From Amycolatopsis japonica (GTDB lineage Bacteria; Actinomycetota; Actinomycetes; Mycobacteriales; Pseudonocardiaceae): 64,000 nt of DNA. The DNA is taken from the NCBI RefSeq assembly GCF_000732925.1, contig NZ_CP008953.1:8859001-8923000 (forward strand), given 5' to 3'. Positions 50,544-59,113 of this stretch are shown here, one piece after another. A program made the translations under genes and the position numbers. The stretch's first letter is position 1. The number at the start of each line of letters is the position of its first letter. The notes under the pieces were generated by a model. The model was not told the DNA's origin and searched no databases. It saw only the letters and a list, made by a program, of their open reading frames with translations.

Positions 50544-51281
50544 CTAGGCCGCGTGCCCGCCGTCGACCGAGACGGTCGCGGCGGTCACGTACTTGCTTTC
50601 CGGCCGTGCCAGGAACGACACGGTTGCGGCGACCTCCGACGGCGAACCGTAGCGGTCGAACACCGTCAGGCTCCGCTGGTCGGCGGCGTACGGGCCGTCG
50701 GCCGGGTTCATGTCGGTGTCGGTCGGGCCGGGGTGGACGATGTTCACGGTGATGCCGCGCGGCCCCAGTTCCCTGGCCAGGCCCTTGGTCAGGCCCAGCA
50801 GCGCGGTCTTGCTCACCGCGTACAGCGACATCCCGGGGCCGGGCACGCGGTCCGAGACGCAGCTGCCGATGGTGATCACGCGGCCGCCGTCGCCGAGGTG
50901 CCGGGCCGCGGCCTGGGTGGCCACGTAGACACCGCGGACGTTGACCGCGAGCACGCGGTCGATGTCCTCCAGGCTCGTCTGGTCGAGCGGGCCGACGAAG
51001 CCGACACCGCCGTTGTTGACCAGCACGTCGAGCCTGCCGAATTCGGCGACCGCCGTGTCGACCGCGGAGACCACGGCCGCGGCGTCGGCGCTGTCGGCCT
51101 GGATCGCCAGCGCGCGGCGGCCGAGCGCCTTGATCCGGTCCACGACACCGGCCGCGAGTTCGGCGTTGTTCTGGTAGGTGAGTGCGACGTCAGCGCCGTC
51201 CTCGGCGAGCCGGATCGCCGTGGCGGCACCGATCCCGCGGCTGCCGCCGGTCACCAAAGCCACCTTGCCGTCGAGGGTCAT
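50544..51281 (-). CDS. Short-chain dehydrogenase/reductase
   Basis: 245-residue SDR. NADP-type Rossmann motif TGGSRGIG (residues 11-18), NNGG, catalytic Ser in TIGSCVSD and the YxxxK motif YAVSK. Typical of 3-oxoacyl-ACP reductase-like oxidoreductases. GGAGAA lies about 10 nt before the ATG. Convergent with the TetR gene and upstream of leuS's 3' end on the same strand. Substrate unknown. Confidence 0.93.
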   Translation of the reverse strand: MTLDGKVALVTGGSRGIGAATAIRLAEDGADVALTYQNNAELAAGVVDRIKALGRRALAIQADSADAAAVVSAVDTAVAEFGRLDVLVNNGGVGFVGPLDQTSLEDIDRVLAVNVRGVYVATQAAARHLGDGGRVITIGSCVSDRVPGPGMSLYAVSKTALLGLTKGLARELGPRGITVNIVHPGPTDTDMNPADGPYAADQRSLTVFDRYGSPSEVAATVSFLARPESKYVTAATVSVDGGHAA

Positions 51282-51370
51282 GCGATGTTCTCCGTTCGAT
51301 TTCGTTGTCCTTGAACAACTCCATCGAATCGCCGCACGACCCTCGACGCTGGCGTCTTTCCGCCACGGTG

Positions 51371-54217
51371 CTACAGGACGATGTTGACCAAGCGTCCCGG
51401 CACGACGATCACCTTGCGCGGGGTGCCGTCGCCGACCAGCGCGGCGACCTTCTCGTCGGCCAGCGCGGCCGCCTGCACGGCGTCCTTGCCCGCGTCGGCC
51501 GGCACGGTGACGCGGGAACGCACCTTGCCGTTGACCTGGATCGGGTACTCCACCGAATCCTCGACCAGGTACTTCTCGTCCACGACCGGGAACGGCCCGT
51601 GCACCAGGGAATCCGCGTGGCCCAGGCGCTTCCACAGCTCCTCGGCCAGGTGCGGGGCCAACGGCGCCAGCATCAGCACCAGCGGCTCCACCAGCTCGCG
51701 CGGAGTCGCCTCGGCACCGCCGTAGACCTTGGTGACGTGGTTGTTCAGCTCGATCAGCTTCGCGCCGGCCGTGTTGAACCGCAGTTCCGCGTAGTCCTCG
51801 CGGACCCCGGCGATCGCCTTGTGCAGCTGCTTGCGGTCGGCGTCCGTGGCGTCCACTGTGGACACACGCAGCTCGCCGGTCTCTTCATCGACGACCAGGC
51901 GCCACAGGCGCTGCAGGAACCGCTGCGCGCCGACGACGTCCTTGGTCGCCCACGGCCGTGAGACGTCCAGCGGGCCCATCGACATCTCGTAGAAGCGGAA
52001 GGTGTCGGCGCCGTAGTCGGCGGCCATCTGGTCAGGCGTCACGACATTCTTCAGGCTCTTGCCCATTTTGCCGTATTCCTGCTTGACCTCTTCTTCGCCG
52101 AAGAAGAACTTGCCGTCCCGCTCCACGACCTGATCGGCCTGGACGTGCACGCCGCGGGCATCCGTGTACGCGTACGCCTGCACGTAGCCCTGGTTGAACA
52201 GCTTCCGGTACGGCTCCTTGGACGACACGTGGCCCAGGTCGAACAGCACCTTGTGCCAGAACCGCGAGTACAGCAGATGCAGCACGGCGTGCTCGACACC
52301 GCCGACGTACAGGTCCGTGCCGCCGGGGTCGTCGACGCCGTGTTCGGCAGGCCGCGGGCCGACCCAGTACGCCTCGTTCTCCGGCGCGACGAACACGTCC
52401 GGGTTCGTCGGGTCCAGGTACCGCAGCTGGTACCAGCAGGAACCCGCCCAGTTCGGCATGGTGTTGATGTCGCGGCGGTAGGTCTTCTTGCCCTCGCCCA
52501 GGTCCAGTTCGACTTCGACCCAGTCGGTGGCGCGCGCCAGCGGCGAGGACGGCGTGCTGTCCTTGTCCTCCGGGTCGAACGTCACCGGCGAGTAGTCGGC
52601 GACCTCGGGCAGCTCCACCGGCAGCATGCTTTCCGGCAGCGCGTGGACGTGGCCGTCCTCGTCGTAGACCACCGGGAACGGCTCGCCCCAGTAACGCTGA
52701 CGCGAGAACAGCCAGTCGCGCAGCTTGTACTGGACGGTGCCGCGGCCGTGCTCGTTCTCCTCCAGCCAGCCGATCATCGTCTTCTTGGCCTCGTCGACGC
52801 CCATGCCGTCCAAGAAGCCCGAGTTGATCGCCGGTCCGTCGCCGGTGAACGCCTTGCCGTCGAAACCTTCCGTCGGCTGGACCGTACGGATGATCTCCAG
52901 GCCGAACTTCTCGGCGAACTCCCAGTCGCGGGTGTCCTGGCCGGGGACGGCCATGATCGCGCCGGTGCCGTAGCCCATCAGGACGTAGTCGGCGACGAAG
53001 ACCGGGATCTCCTTGCCGTCGGCCGGATTCACCGCGTAGGAGCCGGTGAAGACGCCGGTCTTCTCCTTGTTCTCTTGACGGTCCAATTCGGACTTCCGCG
53101 AAGCCGCGGCGCGATACTCGGCGATGGCTTCGGCCGGGGTGGCGGCATCGCCGGTCCAGCTCGCGTCGACGCCTTCCGGCCACGTGGCGGCGGTCAGTTC
53201 GTCGACCAGCGGGTGCTCGGGCGCGACCACCAGGTACGTGGCGCCGAACAGGGTGTCCGGGCGGGTGGTGAAGACCTCGATCTTCTTGTCGCCGGAATCG
53301 AACGAGACCCGCGCGCCGTGCGAGCGGCCGATCCAGTTGCGCTGCATGGACTTGACCTTCTCCGGCCAGTCCAGCAGGTCCAGGTCGTCGACCAGGCGAT
53401 CGGCGTACGCGGTGATCCGCATCATCCACTGCCGCAGATTGCGCCGGAACACCGGGAAGTTGCCGCGTTCACTGCGGCCGTCCGCGGTGACCTCTTCGTT
53501 CGACAGCACCGTGCCCAGACCGGGGCACCAGTTCACCGGCGCCTCGGAGAAGTAGACCAGCCGGTGCGTGTCGATGATCTCCAGCTGCTCGGCGCGGGTC
53601 AGCTCGCACCAGTTGCGGCCGTCGGGCGTGCGGCGCTTGTCCTGGGCGTACTCGGTCTCCAGCTCGACGATCGGCCGGGCCTTGCCCGCCTTCTCGTCGT
53701 ACCAGGAGTTGAAGATCTGCAGGAAGATCCACTGGGTCCACTTGTAGTACTCCGGATCGATCGTCGAAATCCGGCGACGCTCGTCGTGACCCAGGCCCAG
53801 GCGCCGGATCTGGCGCAGGTAGGTCTCCATGTTCTCTTCGGTCGTCTTGCGCGGGTGCTGCCCGGTCTGCACCGCGTACTGCTCGGCGGGCAGGCCGAAG
53901 GCGTCGAAGCCCATCGTGTGCAGCACGTTGCGGCCGATCATGCGGTGATACCGCGCGAAGACGTCGGTCGCGATGAAGCCCAGCGGGTGCCCGACGTGCA
54001 GGCCTGCGCCCGACGGGTACGGGAACATGTCCTGGACGAACAGCTTGTCCGACGGGACCTCCCCGCTTTCGTCCGCGAGCGGGCCCACCGGGTTCGGTGC
54101 GTGGTAAGTGCCGTGGTCGGACCAGTAGTCCTGCCAACGCTGCTCGATCTGGCCCGCCAGCTCCGCGGTGTAGCGGTGCTGAGGGGCCGCGTCGGCGCCT
54201 TCGCTCGCCTGGTTCAT
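51371..54217 (-). CDS. leuS: Leucyl-tRNA synthetase
   Basis: 948-residue class Ia synthetase that charges tRNA-Leu. HIGH signature as HVGH (residues 74-77), CP1 editing domain with GTGAIMAVPGQDTRDWEFA, a leucine-specific zinc-like insertion region, and KMSKS as KMGKS (K717). ATG at 54217 with GGAGG 9 nt upstream. Preceded by a leucine-rich leader peptide and terminator hairpin, so expression is probably attenuated by charged tRNA-Leu supply. In M. tuberculosis leuS lies upstream of ponA1 on the same strand; here it is inverted and downstream of dnaB. Confidence 0.97.
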   Translation of the reverse strand: MNQASEGADAAPQHRYTAELAGQIEQRWQDYWSDHGTYHAPNPVGPLADESGEVPSDKLFVQDMFPYPSGAGLHVGHPLGFIATDVFARYHRMIGRNVLHTMGFDAFGLPAEQYAVQTGQHPRKTTEENMETYLRQIRRLGLGHDERRRISTIDPEYYKWTQWIFLQIFNSWYDEKAGKARPIVELETEYAQDKRRTPDGRNWCELTRAEQLEIIDTHRLVYFSEAPVNWCPGLGTVLSNEEVTADGRSERGNFPVFRRNLRQWMMRITAYADRLVDDLDLLDWPEKVKSMQRNWIGRSHGARVSFDSGDKKIEVFTTRPDTLFGATYLVVAPEHPLVDELTAATWPEGVDASWTGDAATPAEAIAEYRAAASRKSELDRQENKEKTGVFTGSYAVNPADGKEIPVFVADYVLMGYGTGAIMAVPGQDTRDWEFAEKFGLEIIRTVQPTEGFDGKAFTGDGPAINSGFLDGMGVDEAKKTMIGWLEENEHGRGTVQYKLRDWLFSRQRYWGEPFPVVYDEDGHVHALPESMLPVELPEVADYSPVTFDPEDKDSTPSSPLARATDWVEVELDLGEGKKTYRRDINTMPNWAGSCWYQLRYLDPTNPDVFVAPENEAYWVGPRPAEHGVDDPGGTDLYVGGVEHAVLHLLYSRFWHKVLFDLGHVSSKEPYRKLFNQGYVQAYAYTDARGVHVQADQVVERDGKFFFGEEEVKQEYGKMGKSLKNVVTPDQMAADYGADTFRFYEMSMGPLDVSRPWATKDVVGAQRFLQRLWRLVVDEETGELRVSTVDATDADRKQLHKAIAGVREDYAELRFNTAGAKLIELNNHVTKVYGGAEATPRELVEPLVLMLAPLAPHLAEELWKRLGHADSLVHGPFPVVDEKYLVEDSVEYPIQVNGKVRSRVTVPADAGKDAVQAAALADEKVAALVGDGTPRKVIVVPGRLVNIVL

Positions 54218-54257
54218 CGCCGAAATCCTCCGTGCTCATCCACGTCAAGCCACTCCA

Positions 54258-54298
54258 GAAACAACTCGACCCCTCAGCCCGGAGGGCATGAGGGGTCG
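54258..54298 (-). terminator. Attenuator terminator in leuS leader
   Basis: 10-bp stem CGACCCCTCA/TGAGGGGTCG (54289-54298 with 54267-54276) extended by GCCC/GGGC, followed on the minus strand by AGTTGTTTC. A GGTCG segment (54323-54319), just after the leader stop codon, can pair with the CGACC at the stem base and would disrupt it. Confidence 0.7.
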
Positions 54299-54327
54299 CC
54301 GCGCTGGTCCCGGCCGTTCGACCGAGT

Positions 54328-54366
54328 TCAGCGCGGCAGGCTAAGGAGCAGCCGAGCCGTGTTCAT
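54328..54366 (-). CDS. leuS leader peptide
   Basis: Twelve-codon open frame MNTARLLLSLPR with three consecutive Leu codons (CTG CTC CTT) and a fourth after Ser. The start ATG is 6 nt after a -10 hexamer TAAACT (54378-54373), so the mRNA probably begins at the A of ATG. Between its stop and leuS lie an antiterminator candidate and a terminator. Ribosome stalling at Leu codons would leave GGTCG free and permit leuS transcription; completion of translation to the stop would cover it and let the terminator form. Confidence 0.75.
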   Translation of the reverse strand: MNTARLLLSLPR

Positions 54367-54387
54367 GAGTCCAGTTTAACGCCCAGG

Positions 54388-55539
54388 TCAAAGGCGTTCC
54401 GAGGGGACCGCCAGAGCGATGAACTGGGTCACCTGGGTCGCGGAGAAGTTGTTGTCACTGACCAGGACCAGGCTGCGCTCCCCGTTCGGGAGGCGCGGGC
54501 CCCAGGTCATGCCCTCGAGGTTGTCCACCGTGGACAGTTCGAAGTCCGCGAGGTCGGCCAACAGGCGCTTCTTGACCGGCTTGACCTTCGTCGCATCGGC
54601 GAGGGAGGGCGTTTTGAGGACGTTCGTGGCGCCCTTGGTGTCGATTTCGTAGATGCGGATCTTGTTGCCGACGCCGGTGACGAACGACCGCTCCATCACC
54701 AGGTAGCGCGTCGGATCGGCCTGGTCGACGGCCAGCAGCGACGAGATGCCGGTGGTCGCGAACGCGCCGGGCGGGTTCGGCGACGCGAAGACCTTCTCCT
54801 GCGGGTACGCGTACTGCGCGAGGACCGGCCCGAACCGCGACTGGACGGTGATGCGCGAAAGGGCGCCCGACGTGGTGTTCGGCTCCGGGCCGTCCTGGAG
54901 CAGCGGGCCCTCGACCGAGCTGGCGACCAGCGACCCGAAGCCCGCGAAGGTGAGGCCTTCGAGGGCGAGGTTCTGCCGCGGCCCCGCCGTCTCGGTCATC
55001 TTCTCGTTGGCGGGAATCGGCAGGTCACGGGCGTAGGAGCCGTCGCGCTCCGCCTCGCGGATCGACGGGTCGATCCGCGCCGCGGCCGACCGCTCGCCCT
55101 CCTGCGACCAGACGTACCGGCCGGTCCAGGGGTCGACGCGCAGCTCTTCGGGGTCGATGGTCTGCATGTTCGGCGGCTGCGCGGGGTCGTTCTTCGCGAG
55201 CGGCGGGTACGGCGTGCCGTCGGGACGCAGGAGCGGCTTGGTGCCGGTGAAGGTCACCGGGCCGAGGCCCTTGGCGTCGAGGGAGAACTTCGCCGTGTAG
55301 AACCGCGCCGGGTTGATGGCGGAGCGGTCGTCGCAGATCAGCGCGTACTCGCCGGTGCGGGGGTCGTAGTCGATGCTGGACAGGCCGCCGACGACGGTGC
55401 CTTCGTAGGGCAGGGCGTTCGGGACGATCTGTTCCCCGATCAGGCGAAGCGGACGGTGACCCGCTTCGGCGGCCGGTGCGGCCATCAGGGTGAGGGGAAC
55501 GGCCCCGATCAGGGCTGCGGAAAGAACTCGGCGTGACAT
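54388..55539 (-). CDS. Secreted phytase-like esterase-family protein
   Basis: 383-residue exported protein: signal peptide (RRVLSAALIGAVPLTLMAAP, ending EAGHRP) and a beta-propeller-like domain of the 'esterase-like activity of phytase' family (GGLSSIDYDPRTGEYALICDDRS; DPEELRVDPWTGRYVWSQEGE; NLEGMTWGP; VLVSDNNFS). ATG at 55539; GTG at 55551 is possible. It ends 22 nt before the leuS leader on the same strand. Substrate unknown, probably a phospho- or carboxylic ester. Confidence 0.87.
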   Translation of the reverse strand: MSRRVLSAALIGAVPLTLMAAPAAEAGHRPLRLIGEQIVPNALPYEGTVVGGLSSIDYDPRTGEYALICDDRSAINPARFYTAKFSLDAKGLGPVTFTGTKPLLRPDGTPYPPLAKNDPAQPPNMQTIDPEELRVDPWTGRYVWSQEGERSAAARIDPSIREAERDGSYARDLPIPANEKMTETAGPRQNLALEGLTFAGFGSLVASSVEGPLLQDGPEPNTTSGALSRITVQSRFGPVLAQYAYPQEKVFASPNPPGAFATTGISSLLAVDQADPTRYLVMERSFVTGVGNKIRIYEIDTKGATNVLKTPSLADATKVKPVKKRLLADLADFELSTVDNLEGMTWGPRLPNGERSLVLVSDNNFSATQVTQFIALAVPSERL

Positions 55540-55604
55540 GGCCTGTAGCACAGTCGATCAGGGTATCCGGCAGGTTGCCGGGACGTCACGCTTATCCTCG
55601 TGGA

Positions 55605-56027
55605 GTGTTCGTCATAGCGCTGGTCCCGATCGTGCTGGGTGTCCTCGTCGGCTGGGGTGGGTTCCTCGGCCTGCGCGAGAAGCTGCCGCGTGACCGCGGC
55701 GCCGGCGTGCGCACCGCCGCCACGATGCGCACCGAAGAGGCCTTCCGGCTCGGCAACAAGGTCGCCGGGGTCCCGACGCTGGCAGGCGGGGTGATCGCCG
55801 TGCTCGCGGGGATCGCCGCGCTGGTCATGCCGACGACGTTCGGGCTGCTGCTCGCCTCGTTCGTGGGTGTGGCCGGGATGGTCGCGCTGGTCGCGGCCGG
55901 GGGAGTGCTCGGCAACCGCGCCGCCGCGACGGTGCCGGAGCCCGAACCGGAGCGGCCCGCCGGCTGCAGCGGCTGCGCGTGCGGCACCTGCGGCGTCTTC
56001 AAGAAGGCCGACACCGCCACCGCTTAA
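55605..56027 (+). CDS. SdpI-like membrane protein with Cys-rich tail
   Basis: 140-residue protein with three hydrophobic helices (IALVPIVLGVLVGWGGFLGLRE, then TLAGGVIAVLAGIAALVMP and TFGLLLASFVGVAGMVALVAAGG), resembling the SdpI/YhfL family. A cytoplasmic-type tail ends GCSGCACGTCGVF, a CxxCxCxxC pattern able to bind metal. GTG at 55605; -10 TATCCT ends 6 nt upstream, so leaderless. Its stop overlaps the convergent yqgE-like gene by 4 nt. Confidence 0.8.
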   Translation: MFVIALVPIVLGVLVGWGGFLGLREKLPRDRGAGVRTAATMRTEEAFRLGNKVAGVPTLAGGVIAVLAGIAALVMPTTFGLLLASFVGVAGMVALVAAGGVLGNRAAATVPEPEPERPAGCSGCACGTCGVFKKADTATA

Positions 56028-56605
56028 TTGCGCTGGAGGTCGCCCGGGTGGGTGGCCAGCAGCGCCAGCGGGATGCCCTGACGCCGCAGCACCTGGCCCC
56101 ACAGGTCGTGGTGCGGCGAGGCGAGGACGTCACTGGGCAGCGCCGGGACGATCACCCAGTCGTCGCGTTCGATCTCGTTCGCCAGCTGGCCGGAATCCCA
56201 GCCCGCGTACCCGGCGAACACCCGCACGCCGCGGACCTTCGGCACCAGGATCTCGGGATCGGTGTCGAGGTCGACCAGCGCGACCGGACCCCGGACGGCG
56301 ATCACGCCGGGCACGCTCGACGCCGTCTCGCCGGTCCGCAACGCGGCCAGGCACAACGCGGTCTTCTTCTCGACCGGACCGCCGACGAACACCGACTGCG
56401 GCTCGGCGACGTGCCCGCCCCAGTTGGGGAGCACGTCGTACACCGGCACGTCACTCGGCCGGTTGAGCACGACGCCGAGCGTTCCCTCGTCCCGGTGATC
56501 GATGACGAACACGACGGTTCGCCGGAAGTTGGGATCGAACATCGTGGGGGCGGCGACCAGGAGCGTTCCCGGTTCGACCTCGGCGTCCGCTGGCACGTCC
56601 GCCAT
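56024..56605 (-). CDS. YqgE/AlgH family protein (UPF0301)
   Basis: 193-residue UPF0301 protein: PGTLLVAAPTMFDPNFRRTVVFVIDHRDEGTLGVVLNRP is the family N-terminus, and GGPVEKKTALCL and VFAGYAGWDSGQLANEI follow. Cellular role not established; linked to alginate regulation in Pseudomonas. ATG at 56605. Together with the neighbouring MFS gene it matches M. tuberculosis Rv0038/Rv0037c and their proximity to leuS. Confidence 0.92.
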   Translation of the reverse strand: MADVPADAEVEPGTLLVAAPTMFDPNFRRTVVFVIDHRDEGTLGVVLNRPSDVPVYDVLPNWGGHVAEPQSVFVGGPVEKKTALCLAALRTGETASSVPGVIAVRGPVALVDLDTDPEILVPKVRGVRVFAGYAGWDSGQLANEIERDDWVIVPALPSDVLASPHHDLWGQVLRRQGIPLALLATHPGDLQRN

Positions 56606-56813
56606 GATCCCACTTCGAGCGGAGACAAATCGTCCGGCTCTGGGAACAACAGCATCACGAGCACCGTTGGACACAACGGTCGGTGCGCTTTCCGTGTCCC
56701 CCGGGCTCACTGAAGAACCGCCTTTGTGGAATACCGTCCGGCTGGAGCCACACTGCGCATAGCCGCCGAGAGGCGACCTCAAAGCGCATCGGCCACCTTT
56801 ATAGGCTGCTCCC

Positions 56814-58076
56814 GTGACGACCACCGCCACGGCGCCCACCAGGGCGTTCGTCCGCGACCGTGACTTCCTCCGACTGCTGTTCACGCGGTTTTCCGCGCAC
56901 TGGGGCAACGGCATGTACCAGGCCGGATTGGCCGGTGCCGTCCTCTTCAACCCCGAACGCGCCGCCGACGCGCTCGCCATGGCGGGCGGATTCGCGGCGC
57001 TGCTGCTGCCGTACTCGATCGTCGGCCCGTTCGCGGGCGCGTTGCTCGACCGCTGGGACCGCCGGAAGGTCCTGATCTTCGCGAGCCTGCTGCGGTCGGC
57101 CACCATCCTCGCGACGGCCGTCGCCGTGGGCACGGGCGTGGCCGGGATCGGGCTCTTCTCCCTCGCGCTGGCGTCCGAAGGCATTTCGCGGTTCATCGGC
57201 TCGGGTCTGTCCGCGTCGCTTCCCCATGTCGTCGAAGAGAAGTCCGTGGTCGCCGCGAACGCCTTCGCGGCCACCTGGGGTTCGGTGCTCGCCGTCGTCG
57301 GGGGCGGCTGCGCGATCGGCCTCCGGGCGCTGACCGGCGCGGACGACGCCGGTTCCGCCTGGGTCACCGCCGTCGCCGCGCTGGGCGGGATCGGCGCCGC
57401 CGTCCTCGCCGCCGGATTCGCGCACGGACTGCTCGGGCCGTCGACGGTCGACGAGCCGTCGAACCCGGCCCTCGCCGTCGCCCGCGGCCTGGCCGACGGC
57501 GCGAAGGCGGCCTGGCGCACGCCCAGCGTCACGGCCGGGTTCGTCGCGCTGTTCGCCCATCGCGCGTCGTACGGGATCTCGCTGCTGGTGACCGTGCTGC
57601 TGATGCGCAACCACTTCGCCGCCGGCATGACGGGGCTGGGCGAGATGGCGGCGTTCGCCGGTGCCGGGATCCTCGTCGCCGGGCTGCTGACCGCCTGGCT
57701 GATCAAGCGGTTCGGCAGGGTCCGCGTCGTGGTGGGGGCATTGGTGCTGGCGGCGGCCGCGCAGTCCGCGCTCGGCCTGCCGATGACGATCCCCACCGCG
57801 TTGCTCGCGGCGTTCCTGGTGACCGGCGCCGGACAGGTGCTGAAACTCTGCGTCGATTCCTCGGTGCAACTCGACGTCGCCGACGAAGCGAGAGGACGCG
57901 TCTTCGCGCTCTACGACACGCTCTTCAACATCACGCAGGTCGTCGCGGTCTCGCTGGCCGCGACGGTGATCCCGGCCGACGGACGCTCGCCGGGGCTGCT
58001 CGTCACGGCGACCGTCCTCTACCTGGCGGGAGCCGCCGGTCATCTGCTCGCCGTGCGAAAACACCAGATCCGGTGA
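56814..58076 (+). CDS. MFS transporter
   Basis: 420-residue major facilitator with about 12 helices (GNGMYQAGLAGAVLF, VGPFAGALLDRWDRRKVLIFA as motif A). The order relative to YqgE and leuS resembles M. tuberculosis Rv0037c. GTG at 56814; -10 TAGGCT ends 6 nt upstream, so leaderless. Substrate unknown. Confidence 0.9.
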   Translation: MTTTATAPTRAFVRDRDFLRLLFTRFSAHWGNGMYQAGLAGAVLFNPERAADALAMAGGFAALLLPYSIVGPFAGALLDRWDRRKVLIFASLLRSATILATAVAVGTGVAGIGLFSLALASEGISRFIGSGLSASLPHVVEEKSVVAANAFAATWGSVLAVVGGGCAIGLRALTGADDAGSAWVTAVAALGGIGAAVLAAGFAHGLLGPSTVDEPSNPALAVARGLADGAKAAWRTPSVTAGFVALFAHRASYGISLLVTVLLMRNHFAAGMTGLGEMAAFAGAGILVAGLLTAWLIKRFGRVRVVVGALVLAAAAQSALGLPMTIPTALLAAFLVTGAGQVLKLCVDSSVQLDVADEARGRVFALYDTLFNITQVVAVSLAATVIPADGRSPGLLVTATVLYLAGAAGHLLAVRKHQIR

Positions 58077-58159
58077 TATGGCGCGGGCGTTGGCATTAGG
58101 GTGACGCTTACCGACACCGGGTGGCGTATGCCCGGGATCCAGCACTAGCGGGGGCTCAA

Positions 58160-58780
58160 GTGACGACGGCCGGCGACGACAGCGCACGCCTCGAAGCGCG
58201 CAATGCCGCCATGAAGGACCAGGTCGACACGCTGCTCGAACAGTTCGAGCGCCAGACGGCCCAGCTCCGGGACGCGCAAGAAGCCGCTTCGCAGACGTCC
58301 GCGACGGTGGTCTCGCAGGACGGCCTCGTCCGCGCCACCATCGACGCGACCGGCACCCTCGCCAAACTCGAGATCCAGCCGAACGCCTTCGAGCGCACCA
58401 ACCCCGCGCAGCTGGCCAACACCGTGCTGACCCTGGTCCGCCAGGGATCGCTGCAGGTCAAGCAGCAGGTCGCCGAGCTGATGGCCCCGATCACCGAAGG
58501 GCTGCCGGACCTTTCGGACCTCATCGAAGGCGCGCCTTCGTTGCAAGGGCTGATGCCGGCCATTCCGGACTTCCTCGCGGCCGAAGAGGAAGCAGAGCCG
58601 GCGAAGTCCGACGAAGACTTCGACGCGCCACTGATGATCAAGGACGACACGCCGCCGCCTCCTCCGCCACCGGCCGCCCCGCCCGCGCCGCCGACGCCGA
58701 AACCGGTTCCGAAACGGGTGCGTCAGCAGGACGACGATGAGGAAGAGCCGCCTTCGAGCTGGCTGACCAGGGGAGTCTGA
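58160..58780 (+). CDS. YbaB/EbfC-family protein, right module
   Basis: 206-residue protein: coiled N-terminus (LEARNAAMKDQVDTLLEQFERQTAQL), YbaB/EbfC core (VVSQDGLVRATIDATGTLAKLEIQPNAFERTNP) and a Pro-rich acidic tail ending SSWLTRGV. Same architecture as the left-module protein at 48675-49223. GTG at 58160 with GGGGG about 5 nt upstream. Its stop overlaps the next ATG (TGATG). Confidence 0.87.
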   Translation: MTTAGDDSARLEARNAAMKDQVDTLLEQFERQTAQLRDAQEAASQTSATVVSQDGLVRATIDATGTLAKLEIQPNAFERTNPAQLANTVLTLVRQGSLQVKQQVAELMAPITEGLPDLSDLIEGAPSLQGLMPAIPDFLAAEEEAEPAKSDEDFDAPLMIKDDTPPPPPPPAAPPAPPTPKPVPKRVRQQDDDEEEPPSSWLTRGV

Positions 58781-59109
58781 TGCCGAACGGTGGGGGCGGA
58801 GCCGGATTCACCGCGGATCCGGATGCGGTGAAGTCGGCCGCGGCCAAATTGGGGATCGCCGCGGACCAGCTGGACGAGGCTGGCAAGGAACTGCTGGCCG
58901 CGATGAACTCGCTCGGCCAGTGCTGGGGCAACGACGACGCGGGCAAGGAGTTCGCGAAGGACTACGAGCCGGGCGCGCAGGGCTCGTCCGAGGGGTTCGC
59001 GAACATCGTCGAGGCGCTGCGGGGTATGCAGCACAACGTCGAACGCTCGATGACCGCGTTCACGAACGCCGAGGAAGAGATCAAGTCGACGCTGGACAAG
59101 AAGGTCTAG
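58780..59109 (+). CDS. WXG100-type protein, right module
   Basis: 109-residue helical protein with the WxG motif CWGNDDAGKEF (near residue 49) between two predicted helices and a short basic C-terminus. Typical size for ESX-type WXG100 partners. Coupled to the YbaB-like gene and 4 nt before the effector gene, so it probably forms the export heterodimer with the effector's WXG head. Confidence 0.9.
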   Translation: MPNGGGGAGFTADPDAVKSAAAKLGIAADQLDEAGKELLAAMNSLGQCWGNDDAGKEFAKDYEPGAQGSSEGFANIVEALRGMQHNVERSMTAFTNAEEEIKSTLDKKV

Positions 59110-59113
59110 CGCC

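Noticed and set aside
54230..54390. T-box riboswitch upstream of leuS
   Set aside because: No T-box consensus sequence or Stem I features; a leucine leader peptide plus terminator explains the region better.
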